From Lentzea alba (GTDB lineage: Bacteria; Actinomycetota; Actinomycetes; Mycobacteriales; Pseudonocardiaceae), in the NCBI RefSeq assembly GCF_011067745.1, contig NZ_JAAMPJ010000021.1:80024-144023 (forward strand): a DNA stretch of 64,000 nucleotides, given 5' to 3'. This document shows positions 1 through 8,380 of the stretch, in pieces; within the stretch, counting starts at the first letter, position 1; the number at the start of each line of letters is the position of its first letter. The notes under the pieces are model-generated. The model saw nothing but the letters and a program-made list of their open reading frames with translations. It was not told where the DNA came from and ran no database searches. Both the position numbers and the translations under genes were made by a program.

Positions 1-156
1 CAGTTCCGGCTGTTCCCAGGCCGAGAACGGCACCGGCCGCTTGCCGTGCTTGCGGCGGGAGAACCGTTCCTCCTCCGCGGCCGCCACGATCTCGCCGTCC
101 ACCACCAGGGCGGCGGCCGGGTCGTGGAACACCGCGTTGATCCCGAGAACTCGCAT
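1..156 (-). CDS. Carbamoyltransferase, NodU/CmcH/TobZ family (N-terminal fragment)
   Basis: Only the first 52 codons are in the window; the gene leaves through the left edge. The start reads MRVLGINAVFHDPAAALVVD and is followed by an acidic AAAEEERFSRRKH stretch. This is the ASKHA-fold opening of O-carbamoyltransferases, which use carbamoyl phosphate and ATP to carbamoylate sugar hydroxyls or nodulation factors. The ATG lies 9 bases after the stop of the upstream sugar-nucleotide decarboxylase gene, so it is the third gene of an operon. Its substrate is probably a sugar made or modified by its neighbours; that part is inference. The catalytic C-terminal YrdC-like domain cannot be seen. Confidence 0.85.
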   Translation of the reverse strand, partial: MRVLGINAVFHDPAAALVVDGEIVAAAEEERFSRRKHGKRPVPFSAWEQPEL

Positions 157-165
157 GAGGTGCGG

Positions 166-1083
166 CTACCCGGCGAACTGCCGGGCAAACGAACGGAGTC
201 CCTCTTCCAGCCCGACCAGCGGCTGCCACCCGAGCACCTGCCGCGCCAGACCGATGTCCGGCCGGCGCCGCCGAGGGTCGTCCGTCATCGGCTCGACGTG
301 GCGGACGACCGACGGGCTGCCGGTGACCTCGATCGTCTTGTGGGCGACGTCGAGCACGGTGACCTCGGCGGGGTTGCCGAGGTTGATCGGGCCGGGATGA
401 TCACCGCGCGCCATCGCGAGCAGGCCGCGCACGAGGTCGTCGACGTAGCAGAGCGACCGGGTCTGGAGCCCGTCGCCGTGCACCGTCAGCGGTTCGCCCG
501 CCAACGCCTGCCGGAGGAACGTGGGGATCATCCGGCCGTCGTGCGCGCGCATCCTGGGCCCGTAGGTGTTGAAGATCCGCACGATCCCGGCGTCCACCCC
601 GTGTTCGGCGCGGAACGCCACGGTCATCGCCTCGCCGAACCGCTTGGCCTCGTCGTAGACGCTGCGCGGCCCGATCGGGTTCACGTGCCCCCAGTACGAC
701 TCCCGCTGCGGATGTTCCTCCGGATCGCCGTAGACCTCGCTGGTGGAGGCGATGACGACGCGGGCTGCCTTGCGGCGGGCCAGGTCCAGCACGTGGTAGG
801 TGCCGAACCCGCCCGCGCGCAACGTGTCCACCGGCATCCGCAGGTAGTCGGCGGGCGAGGCCGGGCACGCCAGGTGCAGGACGAGATCGACGGGCCCGAG
901 CAGGTCGAGCGGTTCGGACACGTCGGCGACGACCACTTCCACGCCGTCCGGCACGTTGGCGCGCGAGCCGGTGCGGAACGAGTCCACGCACACGACCCGC
1001 GCGCCGTCGCGCAGGAATGCCTCGCAGACGTGCGAACCGACGAAGCCCGCGCCGCCCGTCACCACCACCCGGTCACGCGACAT
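166..1083 (-). CDS. NAD-dependent epimerase/dehydratase, UDP-glucuronate decarboxylase-like
   Basis: A 305-residue extended short-chain dehydrogenase. The Rossmann signature TGGAGFVGSH sits near residues 9-18, the catalytic Thr/Ser region is STSEVYGD near residue 112, and the active-site YDEAK (Tyr-x3-Lys) follows near residue 143. The phrases HLACPASPADY and RIFNTYGPRM are typical of UDP-xylose synthases, which oxidise and decarboxylate UDP-glucuronate, so I favour that over a plain 4-epimerase. The ATG overlaps the end of the upstream dehydrogenase by 11 bases and the carbamoyltransferase follows after 9 bases, so the three are probably co-transcribed. It is soluble and would act in the cytoplasm. 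Confidence 0.88.
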   Translation of the reverse strand: MSRDRVVVTGGAGFVGSHVCEAFLRDGARVVCVDSFRTGSRANVPDGVEVVVADVSEPLDLLGPVDLVLHLACPASPADYLRMPVDTLRAGGFGTYHVLDLARRKAARVVIASTSEVYGDPEEHPQRESYWGHVNPIGPRSVYDEAKRFGEAMTVAFRAEHGVDAGIVRIFNTYGPRMRAHDGRMIPTFLRQALAGEPLTVHGDGLQTRSLCYVDDLVRGLLAMARGDHPGPINLGNPAEVTVLDVAHKTIEVTGSPSVVRHVEPMTDDPRRRRPDIGLARQVLGWQPLVGLEEGLRSFARQFAG

Positions 1084-2206
1084 CGAGAACCGTCTTCAGC
1101 CAGCCGTCCTCCCGCAGGTCGAACGACCGGTAGGCGTCGATCGCGGCTGTGGGCTTCTCGTGCCGGGTGATGAACGCCGTTGGGTCGACCACGCCGGTCT
1201 GCACGAGGTCCAGCAGCCGCGGGACGTAACGGCGGTGGTTGCAGTTGCCCATCCGCAGCGTCAGGTTCTTGTTCATCGCCGTGCCGAGGGGGAAGTCGTC
1301 GAACCCCGGCGGGTAGACGCCGATGATCCCGATCGAGCCGGCCTTCGCGACCAGTTCGACCGCCCAGTCCAACGCCTGCCGCGGCGCGTCTCCCGGCTTC
1401 CACTGCTCGCCGGTGCGCTCCCCCGGTCGTTCGGCGTCGACCCCGACCGCCTCGATCACCCGGTCCGGCCCGATCCCGCCGGTCAGCTCCTTCACGACCT
1501 CGACGGGATCCTCCTCGTTGAAATTGACGATCTCCGCGTTCTGCGCGCGAGCTTTGTCCAGCCTGGACTGGACTCCGTCGACCACGATCACCCGTCCCGC
1601 GCCCTGCCGTTTCGCCGACGCGATCGCGAACTGGCCGACCACGCCCGCGCCCAGCACCAGCACGGTGTCACCGGCGCCGACCTCGGCCAGCCGGGCGCCG
1701 AACCACGCGGTCGGGAAGATGTCGGACACCAGGATCGCCTGGTCGTCGCTGACCTCGTCCGGCACGCGCACCAGTGTCGTCATGGCGTGCGGGATCCGCG
1801 CTCGCTCGGCCTGCAGCCCGTTGATCGGACCGGTCGCCTTCGGACCGCCGAAGAAGCACGTCCCGGCGGCCGGTCCGTTCGGGTTGGCGGTGTCGCACTG
1901 GGCGAAATACCCGGCACGGCAGTAGGAACAGGTGCCGCACCCGATCGTCGAGGTCACGACCACCCGGTCGCCGGGCGTGAATCCCCGCACGGCCGCGCCG
2001 ACCTCCTCGACGACGCCGACGGCTTCATGACCGAGCACCGTGCCCTCGACCATGCCCGGCATCGTGCCGCGCACCATGTGCAGATCGGTGCCGCAGATCG
2101 CGCTGCGGGTGATCCGGATGACCGCGTCGGTCGGTTCCTGAACCCGCGGATCGTCGACCTCGTCCAGCCTGATGTCGCCGGTCCCGTGCCACACAACTGC
2201 CTTCAC
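1073..2206 (-). CDS. Zinc-dependent alcohol dehydrogenase (MDR family)
   Basis: A 377-residue medium-chain dehydrogenase. The catalytic-zinc ligands are visible as Cys38 (SAICGTDLH) and the GHE pair at 60-61; the structural-zinc lobe is CGTCSYCRAGYFAQC at about 90-104; the NAD(P) loop is GAGVVGQFA near residue 185. It resembles the glutathione-independent formaldehyde dehydrogenase and threonine dehydrogenase branch. The start is GTG at 2206 with a strong GAGGAG ribosome site 6 bases upstream. It is the first gene of the operon with the decarboxylase-like and carbamoyltransferase genes, and may oxidise a sugar hydroxyl. The substrate cannot be read from sequence. Confidence 0.87.
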   Translation of the reverse strand: MKAVVWHGTGDIRLDEVDDPRVQEPTDAVIRITRSAICGTDLHMVRGTMPGMVEGTVLGHEAVGVVEEVGAAVRGFTPGDRVVVTSTIGCGTCSYCRAGYFAQCDTANPNGPAAGTCFFGGPKATGPINGLQAERARIPHAMTTLVRVPDEVSDDQAILVSDIFPTAWFGARLAEVGAGDTVLVLGAGVVGQFAIASAKRQGAGRVIVVDGVQSRLDKARAQNAEIVNFNEEDPVEVVKELTGGIGPDRVIEAVGVDAERPGERTGEQWKPGDAPRQALDWAVELVAKAGSIGIIGVYPPGFDDFPLGTAMNKNLTLRMGNCNHRRYVPRLLDLVQTGVVDPTAFITRHEKPTAAIDAYRSFDLREDGWLKTVLDVA

Positions 2207-2412
2207 GTTCTTCTCCTCCTTCTCCTCCCGTCAGTGGCTGGTTCCCCCGCAGGGTCGACGCAAACAAACGACCATTCCAAGAAATCAGACAAACTGCTCA
2301 TATTGGCATCGAGTTTCATTTCAAGAACGCCGGGTATTGCTTTTCACGGGTCGCATCTCCGACGTATGGGGACCACGCACTTCGCACGGGCGTGACGGCG
2401 AGGGGGTTGAAA

Positions 2413-3903
2413 GTGGACACTGGCGTACGCACGCTGATTCCAGCGCGCATCGACAGGCTGCCGTGGTCACCGTTCCACACCCGCATGGTCGTGGCACTGG
2501 GCGTCGCCTGGATCCTGGACGGCCTGGAGATCACGGTCGCCAGCGCGATCGCCGACACGCTGACCAAACCGGAGACGCTCGGGCTCTCCTCCACCGCCGT
2601 GGGCCTGCTCGCCACGGTCTACCTGCTCGGCGAGGTCGTCGGCGCCCTGTTCTTCGGCCACCTCTCCGACAAGCTCGGCCGCCGCAACCTGTTCATGCTG
2701 ACGCTGGCCGTCTACCTGATCGGTTCCGGCCTGACCGCGCTGACGCTGGGCAACGGCCCCGGCTGGCTGGTCTTCCTGTACCTGACCAGGTTCATCGCCG
2801 GCATGGGCATCGGCGGCGAGTACGCGGCGATCAACTCCGCGATCGACGAGCTCATCCCCGCCCGCTACCGGGGCCGCGTCGACATCGCGGTCAACGGCAC
2901 CTACTGGGCGGGCGCGGTGCTCGGCACGCTCGGTTCGTACATCCTGCTCAACCACGTCGAGCTGTCACTGGGCTGGCGGCTCGGGTTCCTCATCGGACCG
3001 GTGCTGGGCCTGGTGATCCTGGTGGTGCGCCGGCACCTGCCGGAAAGCCCGCGCTGGCAGATCATGCACGGCCGCACCGAAGCCGCCGAGAAGACGATCA
3101 GCGGCATCGAACGCGAGGTCGAGGAGGAGTCCGGCGCGAAACTGCCGCCGGTCGACGAGAAGAAGGCCATCGAGGTCAAGCCCGCGGAGGAGATCGGCTA
3201 CCTGGCGCTGGCCCGCGTGCTGTTCCGCGAATATCCGAGTCGCGCCGTCCTGGGCGCCACGCTGATGATCACGCAGTCGTTCCTCTACAACGCGATCTTC
3301 TTCACCTACACGTTGGTGCTGGGCAAGTTCTACGGCGTCTCGTCGGAGTCCACGCCGCTCTACCTGATCGCGTTCGCGGTGGGCAACCTCGTCGGGCCGT
3401 TCACCATCGGCCACCTCTTCGACACCATCGGCCGCCGCCGCATGCTGTTCCTGACCTACGCGATCTCCGGCGCGCTGCTCGGCGTCACGGCCGTGCTGTT
3501 CTACGCCGGTGCGTTGAACGCGATCACGCAGACCATCGCGTGGTGCGTGATCTTCTTCTTCGCCTCGGCCGGCGCGTCGGCCGCCTACCTCACGGTCAGC
3601 GAGATCTTCCCGCTGGAGGTGAGGGCGAAGGCGATCGGTGTCTTCTTCGCCATCGCCCAGTGCTTCGGCGCGCTCGGCCCGGTGATCTACGGCGCGCTGA
3701 TCGGCACCGGCGAGCACCCCGTCCGGTTGTTCATCGGGTACCTGGTCGGCGCGGTCGTGATGATCACGGGCGGTTTGGTCGCGCGGTTCCTCGCGGTGGA
3801 CGCGGAGAACAAGTCGCTGGAGGACATCGCCATGCCGTTGTCCTCCACCGCCCGGCGTGGCCGCACCCGTGCCGAGGGCGCAGCCTCACCGTTCTCCACT
3901 TAG
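2413..3903 (+). CDS. MFS transporter, sugar/aromatic-acid porter type
   Basis: A protein of about 496 residues with twelve predicted membrane segments and the MFS loop 2-3 motif GHLSDKLGRRNLF. It also has GIGGEYAAINSAIDELIPARYRG-like loop features and DTIGRRRM in the second half, as in the sugar-porter and aromatic-acid:H+ symporter families. I place the start at the GTG at 2413 because GAGGGGG lies 6 bases before it; an in-frame GTG at 2392 has no such site. The gene converges on the GH92 mannosidase gene with an 18-base 3' overlap, which hints at uptake of a sugar released by that enzyme. The substrate is unknown. Confidence 0.85.
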   Translation: MDTGVRTLIPARIDRLPWSPFHTRMVVALGVAWILDGLEITVASAIADTLTKPETLGLSSTAVGLLATVYLLGEVVGALFFGHLSDKLGRRNLFMLTLAVYLIGSGLTALTLGNGPGWLVFLYLTRFIAGMGIGGEYAAINSAIDELIPARYRGRVDIAVNGTYWAGAVLGTLGSYILLNHVELSLGWRLGFLIGPVLGLVILVVRRHLPESPRWQIMHGRTEAAEKTISGIEREVEEESGAKLPPVDEKKAIEVKPAEEIGYLALARVLFREYPSRAVLGATLMITQSFLYNAIFFTYTLVLGKFYGVSSESTPLYLIAFAVGNLVGPFTIGHLFDTIGRRRMLFLTYAISGALLGVTAVLFYAGALNAITQTIAWCVIFFFASAGASAAYLTVSEIFPLEVRAKAIGVFFAIAQCFGALGPVIYGALIGTGEHPVRLFIGYLVGAVVMITGGLVARFLAVDAENKSLEDIAMPLSSTARRGRTRAEGAASPFST

Positions 3904-6183
3904 CTCGACCCGCAGGACACCGCCGCGCTGCACGAACTCCTCGGGCAGCCACGGCTGCTCCACCTTCCGGCCGTTCCACCTGGCGCCCTGGACGTAGATG
4001 TCCGGGGCGCCTGGCGCGAAGATCGTGAGGTTGCGCTGGACAATCCGGGCCTTGGGGAACATCGGGCTGGAGAGGTGCAGCTCGGCACTGCTGGGCGTGC
4101 GCGGGTACAGACCGAGCGCCGCGAAGACGTACCAGGCCGACATCGTGCCGAGGTCGTCGTTGCCGGGCAGGCCGTTGGGTCCGGTGCGGTAGACGAGTTT
4201 CGCCATCGCCCGCACGGTTTCCTGGGTCTGGTGCGGGCGGCCGAGCTCGTTGTAGATCCACGGGGTGTGGATGCCGGGCTCGTTCGTCGGGTAGTACCTC
4301 AGCGGGTCGCCGCCGGTCGCCCACGAGCCGTCCGGGCGGTGGAAGAACGCGTCGAGCCTGGTGGCGGCGGTGTCCTTGCCGCCCATCACCTCGGCCAGCC
4401 CGGCGACGTCGTGCGGGACCATCCACGTGTAGGTGGCGCTGCTGCCCTGCGCGAAGCCCTGGTCCGAGGCCGGGTTGAACGGCGTGACCCAGGTGCCGTC
4501 GGCTTTGCGCGCCTGCTGGTAGCCGGTGGCCGGGTTGAACGTGTTGCGCCACCAGCCCGCGCGCTTGCGCAACTCCTCGCTGGGCCGGCCCAGGCGTTGC
4601 GCGAGATCCGCGAGTGCCTGGTCGGCGACGGCGTCTTCCAGCGTTTCGGCGGCGCCGCCCCAGCAGTGGCAGTTGTCCTGCGGGGCGTAGCCGAGGCGCA
4701 GGTACTCGGCGAGGTTGGGGCGCTGACCCTCGCACTGGCCTGGGCAGCCCTTGTCGGACAGGCCGTCCGGGTGCGGGACGGTGGCCTGGCGCAGCAGCGA
4801 GTCGTAGGCCGCGCGCACGTTGAAGCCCTTGGCGCCCATCGCGTACATGCCCGCGATCGCCGGTGCGGACGGGTCACCCGTCATCACGTGGGTCGGGCCG
4901 TTCACGTGCACCCAGCGGTCCCAGACGCCGCCGTTCTGCCAGGCGAGGTTCAGCAACGACTGGGCGTAGTCGCTCGCCACGCGTGGTTCGAGGAACGCCA
5001 GGAGCTGGGTGTGGGCGCGGTACTGGTCCCAGCCGGAGAAGTTGCCGTACTGGGCGAGCTGGCCCGGTGCGAGCCGGCGGACCTGCCGGTCGCTGCCCAG
5101 GTAGGTGCCGTCGACGTCGCTGGCCACGTTCGGTTGCAGAAACGCGTGGTAGAGCGCGGTGTAGAAGATCGTCCGCTCGTCGGCGGTGCCGCCGTCGACC
5201 TCGACCGCGCGCAGCTGCTTCGCCCAGGCCTGGCGGGCGTCCGCCGCCACCCCGGCCACCGTCGCCCACTGGGGGATCTCCGCCGCGAGGTTGCGCTGGG
5301 CGGCTTGCGCACTGGTGTAAGAAATGCCGACGCGCATCCGGACCGAACTGTCCGCAAAGGACACATAACCGCCGGAACCCTTGCCGGCGCGGGCACTTCC
5401 GGTCAGGTAGCCCTCGCCACCACTCGCAAACGTCGCTCCCGGTCGGACTTCACTGTTCACCCACGTGCCGTACGCGGTGATCGGCCGGTCGAACGACGCC
5501 GTGAAGTACAGGCGGTAGTAGGTCTTCTGGTTGTTCACCCCACCGTTCGCGCGCCTGCCGCAGAACGCCCCGGTGAGCACCGAGCCGGAGACGGAGTTGC
5601 CGGCCGGGTCGATCGTGATCTCGGCGTCCTCGCTGCCGTTGAGCGAGTTCGAGGCCCGGAACAGCAGCGATCCCGTGTTCTCCGCCGGGTAGGTGAACTC
5701 GCCGATGCCCGCACGGGTCGTCACGGACAGGTCCGCTTTCGCGCCGGACTTCAGGCCCACCCGGTACCGGCCCGGCTCGGCGATCTCGTCGGCGTGCGCG
5801 AAGTCGCTGGCGTAGACCTGGTCCTTGGTGTCCGAGGTCGGTGAGGTGGTGATCGCGCCGACGTGCGGCATGATCGGCACATCGCCCGCCGCGCCGGGAT
5901 GGCAGCCCGCGCCGTTGACGTGGGTGAGGCTGAAGCCGCGCACCCGCGTGGCGTCGTAGGCGTATCCGTTGGCGGCACCCGTGTTCGTCTGGTCGCCTCG
6001 GGTCGACGTCGGGCTCCACGAGATCATCCCGAACGGCCGCACCGCACCCGGATAGGTGTTGCCGCCGCCCGCCGAGCCGATCAACGGGTCGACGTACCGG
6101 GTGTCGTCTCTCACCGCCGCGCACGCGGGAGTCGCCAGCGCGGCGGTGAGGACAGTGACCAGCAAGATCGCGAGCGCTCTCAC
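3886..6183 (-). CDS. Secreted GH92 family alpha-mannosidase
   Basis: 765 residues with a signal peptide of about 22 residues (MRALAILLVTVLTAALATPACA). The mature start RYVDPLIGSAGGGNTYPGA and the segment SWSPTSTRGDQTNTG are hallmarks of glycoside hydrolase family 92, calcium-dependent exo-alpha-mannosidases. The HCWGGAAETLED region (about 504-516), which holds the general-acid Glu in the family, and NDDLGTMSAWYVF (about 672-684), holding the acidic base residues, are intact. It probably trims mannose from fungal, plant or host glycans outside the cell. Length is normal for the family. It lies between the convergent MFS gene and another secreted protein transcribed the same way 22 bases upstream. 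Confidence 0.93.
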   Translation of the reverse strand: MRALAILLVTVLTAALATPACAAVRDDTRYVDPLIGSAGGGNTYPGAVRPFGMISWSPTSTRGDQTNTGAANGYAYDATRVRGFSLTHVNGAGCHPGAAGDVPIMPHVGAITTSPTSDTKDQVYASDFAHADEIAEPGRYRVGLKSGAKADLSVTTRAGIGEFTYPAENTGSLLFRASNSLNGSEDAEITIDPAGNSVSGSVLTGAFCGRRANGGVNNQKTYYRLYFTASFDRPITAYGTWVNSEVRPGATFASGGEGYLTGSARAGKGSGGYVSFADSSVRMRVGISYTSAQAAQRNLAAEIPQWATVAGVAADARQAWAKQLRAVEVDGGTADERTIFYTALYHAFLQPNVASDVDGTYLGSDRQVRRLAPGQLAQYGNFSGWDQYRAHTQLLAFLEPRVASDYAQSLLNLAWQNGGVWDRWVHVNGPTHVMTGDPSAPAIAGMYAMGAKGFNVRAAYDSLLRQATVPHPDGLSDKGCPGQCEGQRPNLAEYLRLGYAPQDNCHCWGGAAETLEDAVADQALADLAQRLGRPSEELRKRAGWWRNTFNPATGYQQARKADGTWVTPFNPASDQGFAQGSSATYTWMVPHDVAGLAEVMGGKDTAATRLDAFFHRPDGSWATGGDPLRYYPTNEPGIHTPWIYNELGRPHQTQETVRAMAKLVYRTGPNGLPGNDDLGTMSAWYVFAALGLYPRTPSSAELHLSSPMFPKARIVQRNLTIFAPGAPDIYVQGARWNGRKVEQPWLPEEFVQRGGVLRVELSGER

Positions 6184-6205
6184 GTCCCGGGACCCTAACC
6201 TGTTT

Positions 6206-6814
6206 TCAGTGAACGCAAAGTGGCCGATAGCCGTCGATCTTCAGCCCCCGGAACTCCAGGTCGTTCTTCGTCTTGCCGACGAACACCAGGCCACGGGCGT
6301 CGTCGAGCGCCTCCGCGAGCGGGTAGGCGGGCTTGCCCAGTTCGGGCAAAGTCGTCCACTTGTCAGGGTTGAAGCTGAAGAACTTCCGCACCAGCTTGCC
6401 GCGCGTGGACGGGATCTTCGTGACCCACTTGTCGCCGCCGCTCCAGTGCGACGCGGGCCGCAGCTGGACGTACAGGTCGCTGGTGGCGCGGTAGGTCATC
6501 CAGAAGCCGCGCGACTTGCTGAGGTCGGCCTGGGCCTCGAACTTGTTGCCCAGCCACACGACCATGACGGCCCAGTCGTCGGCGAGAAACTTGATCTTCG
6601 CCATGTAGTCGTGCCTGTTCGTCGGCACGAGGATGCTGCCGGTCGCGGGCTCGGTGACACCTTCGCCACTGGCGATCCACTGCTGCAACCGGTCGATGGA
6701 CGGAGTCCCGCACTCGCTGCCGCGCGAGGCGTTCGCGGCGGTCGTCGAGCCGAGGGTGAACATCAGCGCGTACGCGATCACCGCGACGCGGCCGAGCGTC
6801 GAATTCAAGCGCAT
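6206..6814 (-). CDS. Secreted protein of unknown function (possible carbohydrate-binding fold)
   Basis: 202 residues opening with a signal peptide (MRLNSTLGRVAVIAYALMFT and on to NAS, about 29 residues). The mature part is rich in Trp, Tyr and Phe (FWMTYRATSDLYVQLRP, WTTLPELGKPAYPLAEALDD) and has Cys near both ends that could form a disulfide. The spacing of beta-strand-like stretches ending in a TRGKLVRKFFSFNPDKWTT segment recalls beta-sandwich carbohydrate-binding modules, but I cannot assign a family. It is transcribed with the GH92 gene 22 bases downstream, so an accessory role in glycan binding is plausible inference. Confidence 0.7.
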   Translation of the reverse strand: MRLNSTLGRVAVIAYALMFTLGSTTAANASRGSECGTPSIDRLQQWIASGEGVTEPATGSILVPTNRHDYMAKIKFLADDWAVMVVWLGNKFEAQADLSKSRGFWMTYRATSDLYVQLRPASHWSGGDKWVTKIPSTRGKLVRKFFSFNPDKWTTLPELGKPAYPLAEALDDARGLVFVGKTKNDLEFRGLKIDGYRPLCVH

Positions 6815-6847
6815 CTGGCGGACCGTAGCGGATAATGGTCTGAACCA

Positions 6848-6890
6848 TTCGCGTTCACCGTTGACGCGAACTACCTGGACAGCGGATTGT
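6848..6890 (+). promoter_or_regulatory. Candidate promoter with inverted repeat for the secreted M28-like gene
   Basis: A -35 like TTGACG (6861-6866), an 18-base spacer and GATTGT (6885-6890) precede the GTG start at 6914. The -35 is embedded in a perfect inverted repeat, TTCGCGT (6848-6854) and ACGCGAA (6864-6870). A second small dyad, AATGGT-CTGA-ACCATT, lies just upstream at 6834-6849. Both are in the divergent spacer between two secreted-protein genes and look like operators; the regulator is unknown. Confidence 0.4.
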
Positions 6891-6913
6891 GAGGCCCCCT
6901 CACGAGGGTCACA

Positions 6914-8380
6914 GTGTGCCTCGTGCGCCCTGCCAGATGGCTTGGATCCATAGCTGCCGTAACGGTTTTCGCCGCCCAGCTGACCAGTCCGGCCACCGCG
7001 TCACCGGACTGCTCCCCCACCGTCGACGACCGGACGTTCGCCTCCGTCTCCACACTCCGCGACCTCAACGCCCAGGTGGCCGGTTTCGGCGTGCGAGCCA
7101 CCGGCAGCCCGGCGCACCACCGGCTGATCTCCTGGCTGGAACACCGGGTGCAGCACCTCTCCGGCATGTCCGTGCGCTCCGAACGCTTCCCCATCGTGCG
7201 CTGGCAGCCCGGCCCCGGCTTGCTGATCTCCCACGGTGTCGTGCCGGTCGCCGCCCCGATACCCTACTCCGCCCCAGGCCTGCGTTCCGGCGAACTGGTC
7301 AAGCTCCCCGCCGGCACGCCGATCACCGCCGCCAACGCCCGCGGCAAGGTCGTGCTGCGCGACTTCCCCGCCGTCGACCGCGGCTACTTCGCCGAACCCG
7401 TGCTCAACCAGGACATGGTCGACGCGGGCATCGCCGGAGCCGCGGGGCTGATCGTCGCCTTCCCGTTCCCGCACGAGCAGATGCGCGGCTACTGGGATCC
7501 ACATCTGGGCACGCACTACCGCGTGCCCGGCGTGTTCGTCGGCGCCGACGCGGCCTTGAAGCTGCAGATCGGCGAACGCACGACGATCGGCGTGCTGGCA
7601 GGGCGTTTCCCGGCATCGACACGTTCGTTGATCGCCACTCTGCCGGGGTTGAGCAGCGAACGGATCGTCATCGACACCAACACCGACGGTGTGGGGTGGG
7701 TGCAGGAGAACGGCACGGTCGGACTCCTCGCGCTGGCCGAGCACTTCGCCCGCCAGCCGCTGCGGTGCCGGCCCAGAACGCTGGAGTTCGTCTTCGCGAC
7801 CGGCCACCTGCACCGACCGGCGGAGGGCAGCGAGTTCCGCGCCCGCGCGCTCGACGGCGAGTACGACCGGGGTTCCGTGGCGTTCGCGTTCGTCCTGGAA
7901 CACCTCGGCACGCGGGAGTTCCTGCCCAGCGCCGGATCCCTGCAGCCGACGGGTGCCGCCGAGCTGTCGGGCTGGTTCGCCGGCAGTCCGGTGCTCTCCC
8001 AGGCCGCCTCAACGGCGTTGGCCGGACGTGCGGTGGATCGCACCTTTGTGTTGCCCGGCAGCGATGTGCCAGTGCCCGGCCGCGTGCCACCGCAGTGCTC
8101 GTTCGGCGGCATCGGCACGCACTTCCACTCGCACCTGGTGCCGACGATGGCGATGATCTCCGGACCGTGGACGCTCTGGGCACCCGCGTTCGGCGCCGAG
8201 GCCGTCGACCACGAACGCATGCGGCGCCAGGTGCTGGCCGCGGGCGACGCCATCACCGCGCTCGGACCGGTGCCGCGAGACCAGATCGCCGGGCCCTACC
8301 TGGACCTCAGGCGTGCACGTGCCGCCGGCGCCCCCACCTGTTCGCACGAACTGCCGCCCGAGTGGGCGCCTAGAAGGTGA
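6914..8380 (+). CDS. Secreted M28-like aminopeptidase homologue with PA domain, probably degenerate
   Basis: 488 residues with a GTG start (GAGGG lies 5 bases upstream) and a signal peptide of about 29 residues. A protease-associated (PA) domain is suggested by GKVVLRDFP (about 143) and GAAGLIVAFPF (about 175) followed by RVPGVFVG. The rest resembles an M28 zinc aminopeptidase: IVIDTNTDG (about 251), QENGTVGLLALAEHF and FATGHLH (about 294). In active M28 enzymes these positions read HxD, DNxSG and EE and bind two zincs; here most ligands are replaced. I therefore expect a non-catalytic or altered exported protein. Its 3' end overlaps the convergent EEP gene by 11 bases. Confidence 0.72.
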   Translation: MCLVRPARWLGSIAAVTVFAAQLTSPATASPDCSPTVDDRTFASVSTLRDLNAQVAGFGVRATGSPAHHRLISWLEHRVQHLSGMSVRSERFPIVRWQPGPGLLISHGVVPVAAPIPYSAPGLRSGELVKLPAGTPITAANARGKVVLRDFPAVDRGYFAEPVLNQDMVDAGIAGAAGLIVAFPFPHEQMRGYWDPHLGTHYRVPGVFVGADAALKLQIGERTTIGVLAGRFPASTRSLIATLPGLSSERIVIDTNTDGVGWVQENGTVGLLALAEHFARQPLRCRPRTLEFVFATGHLHRPAEGSEFRARALDGEYDRGSVAFAFVLEHLGTREFLPSAGSLQPTGAAELSGWFAGSPVLSQAASTALAGRAVDRTFVLPGSDVPVPGRVPPQCSFGGIGTHFHSHLVPTMAMISGPWTLWAPAFGAEAVDHERMRRQVLAAGDAITALGPVPRDQIAGPYLDLRRARAAGAPTCSHELPPEWAPRR

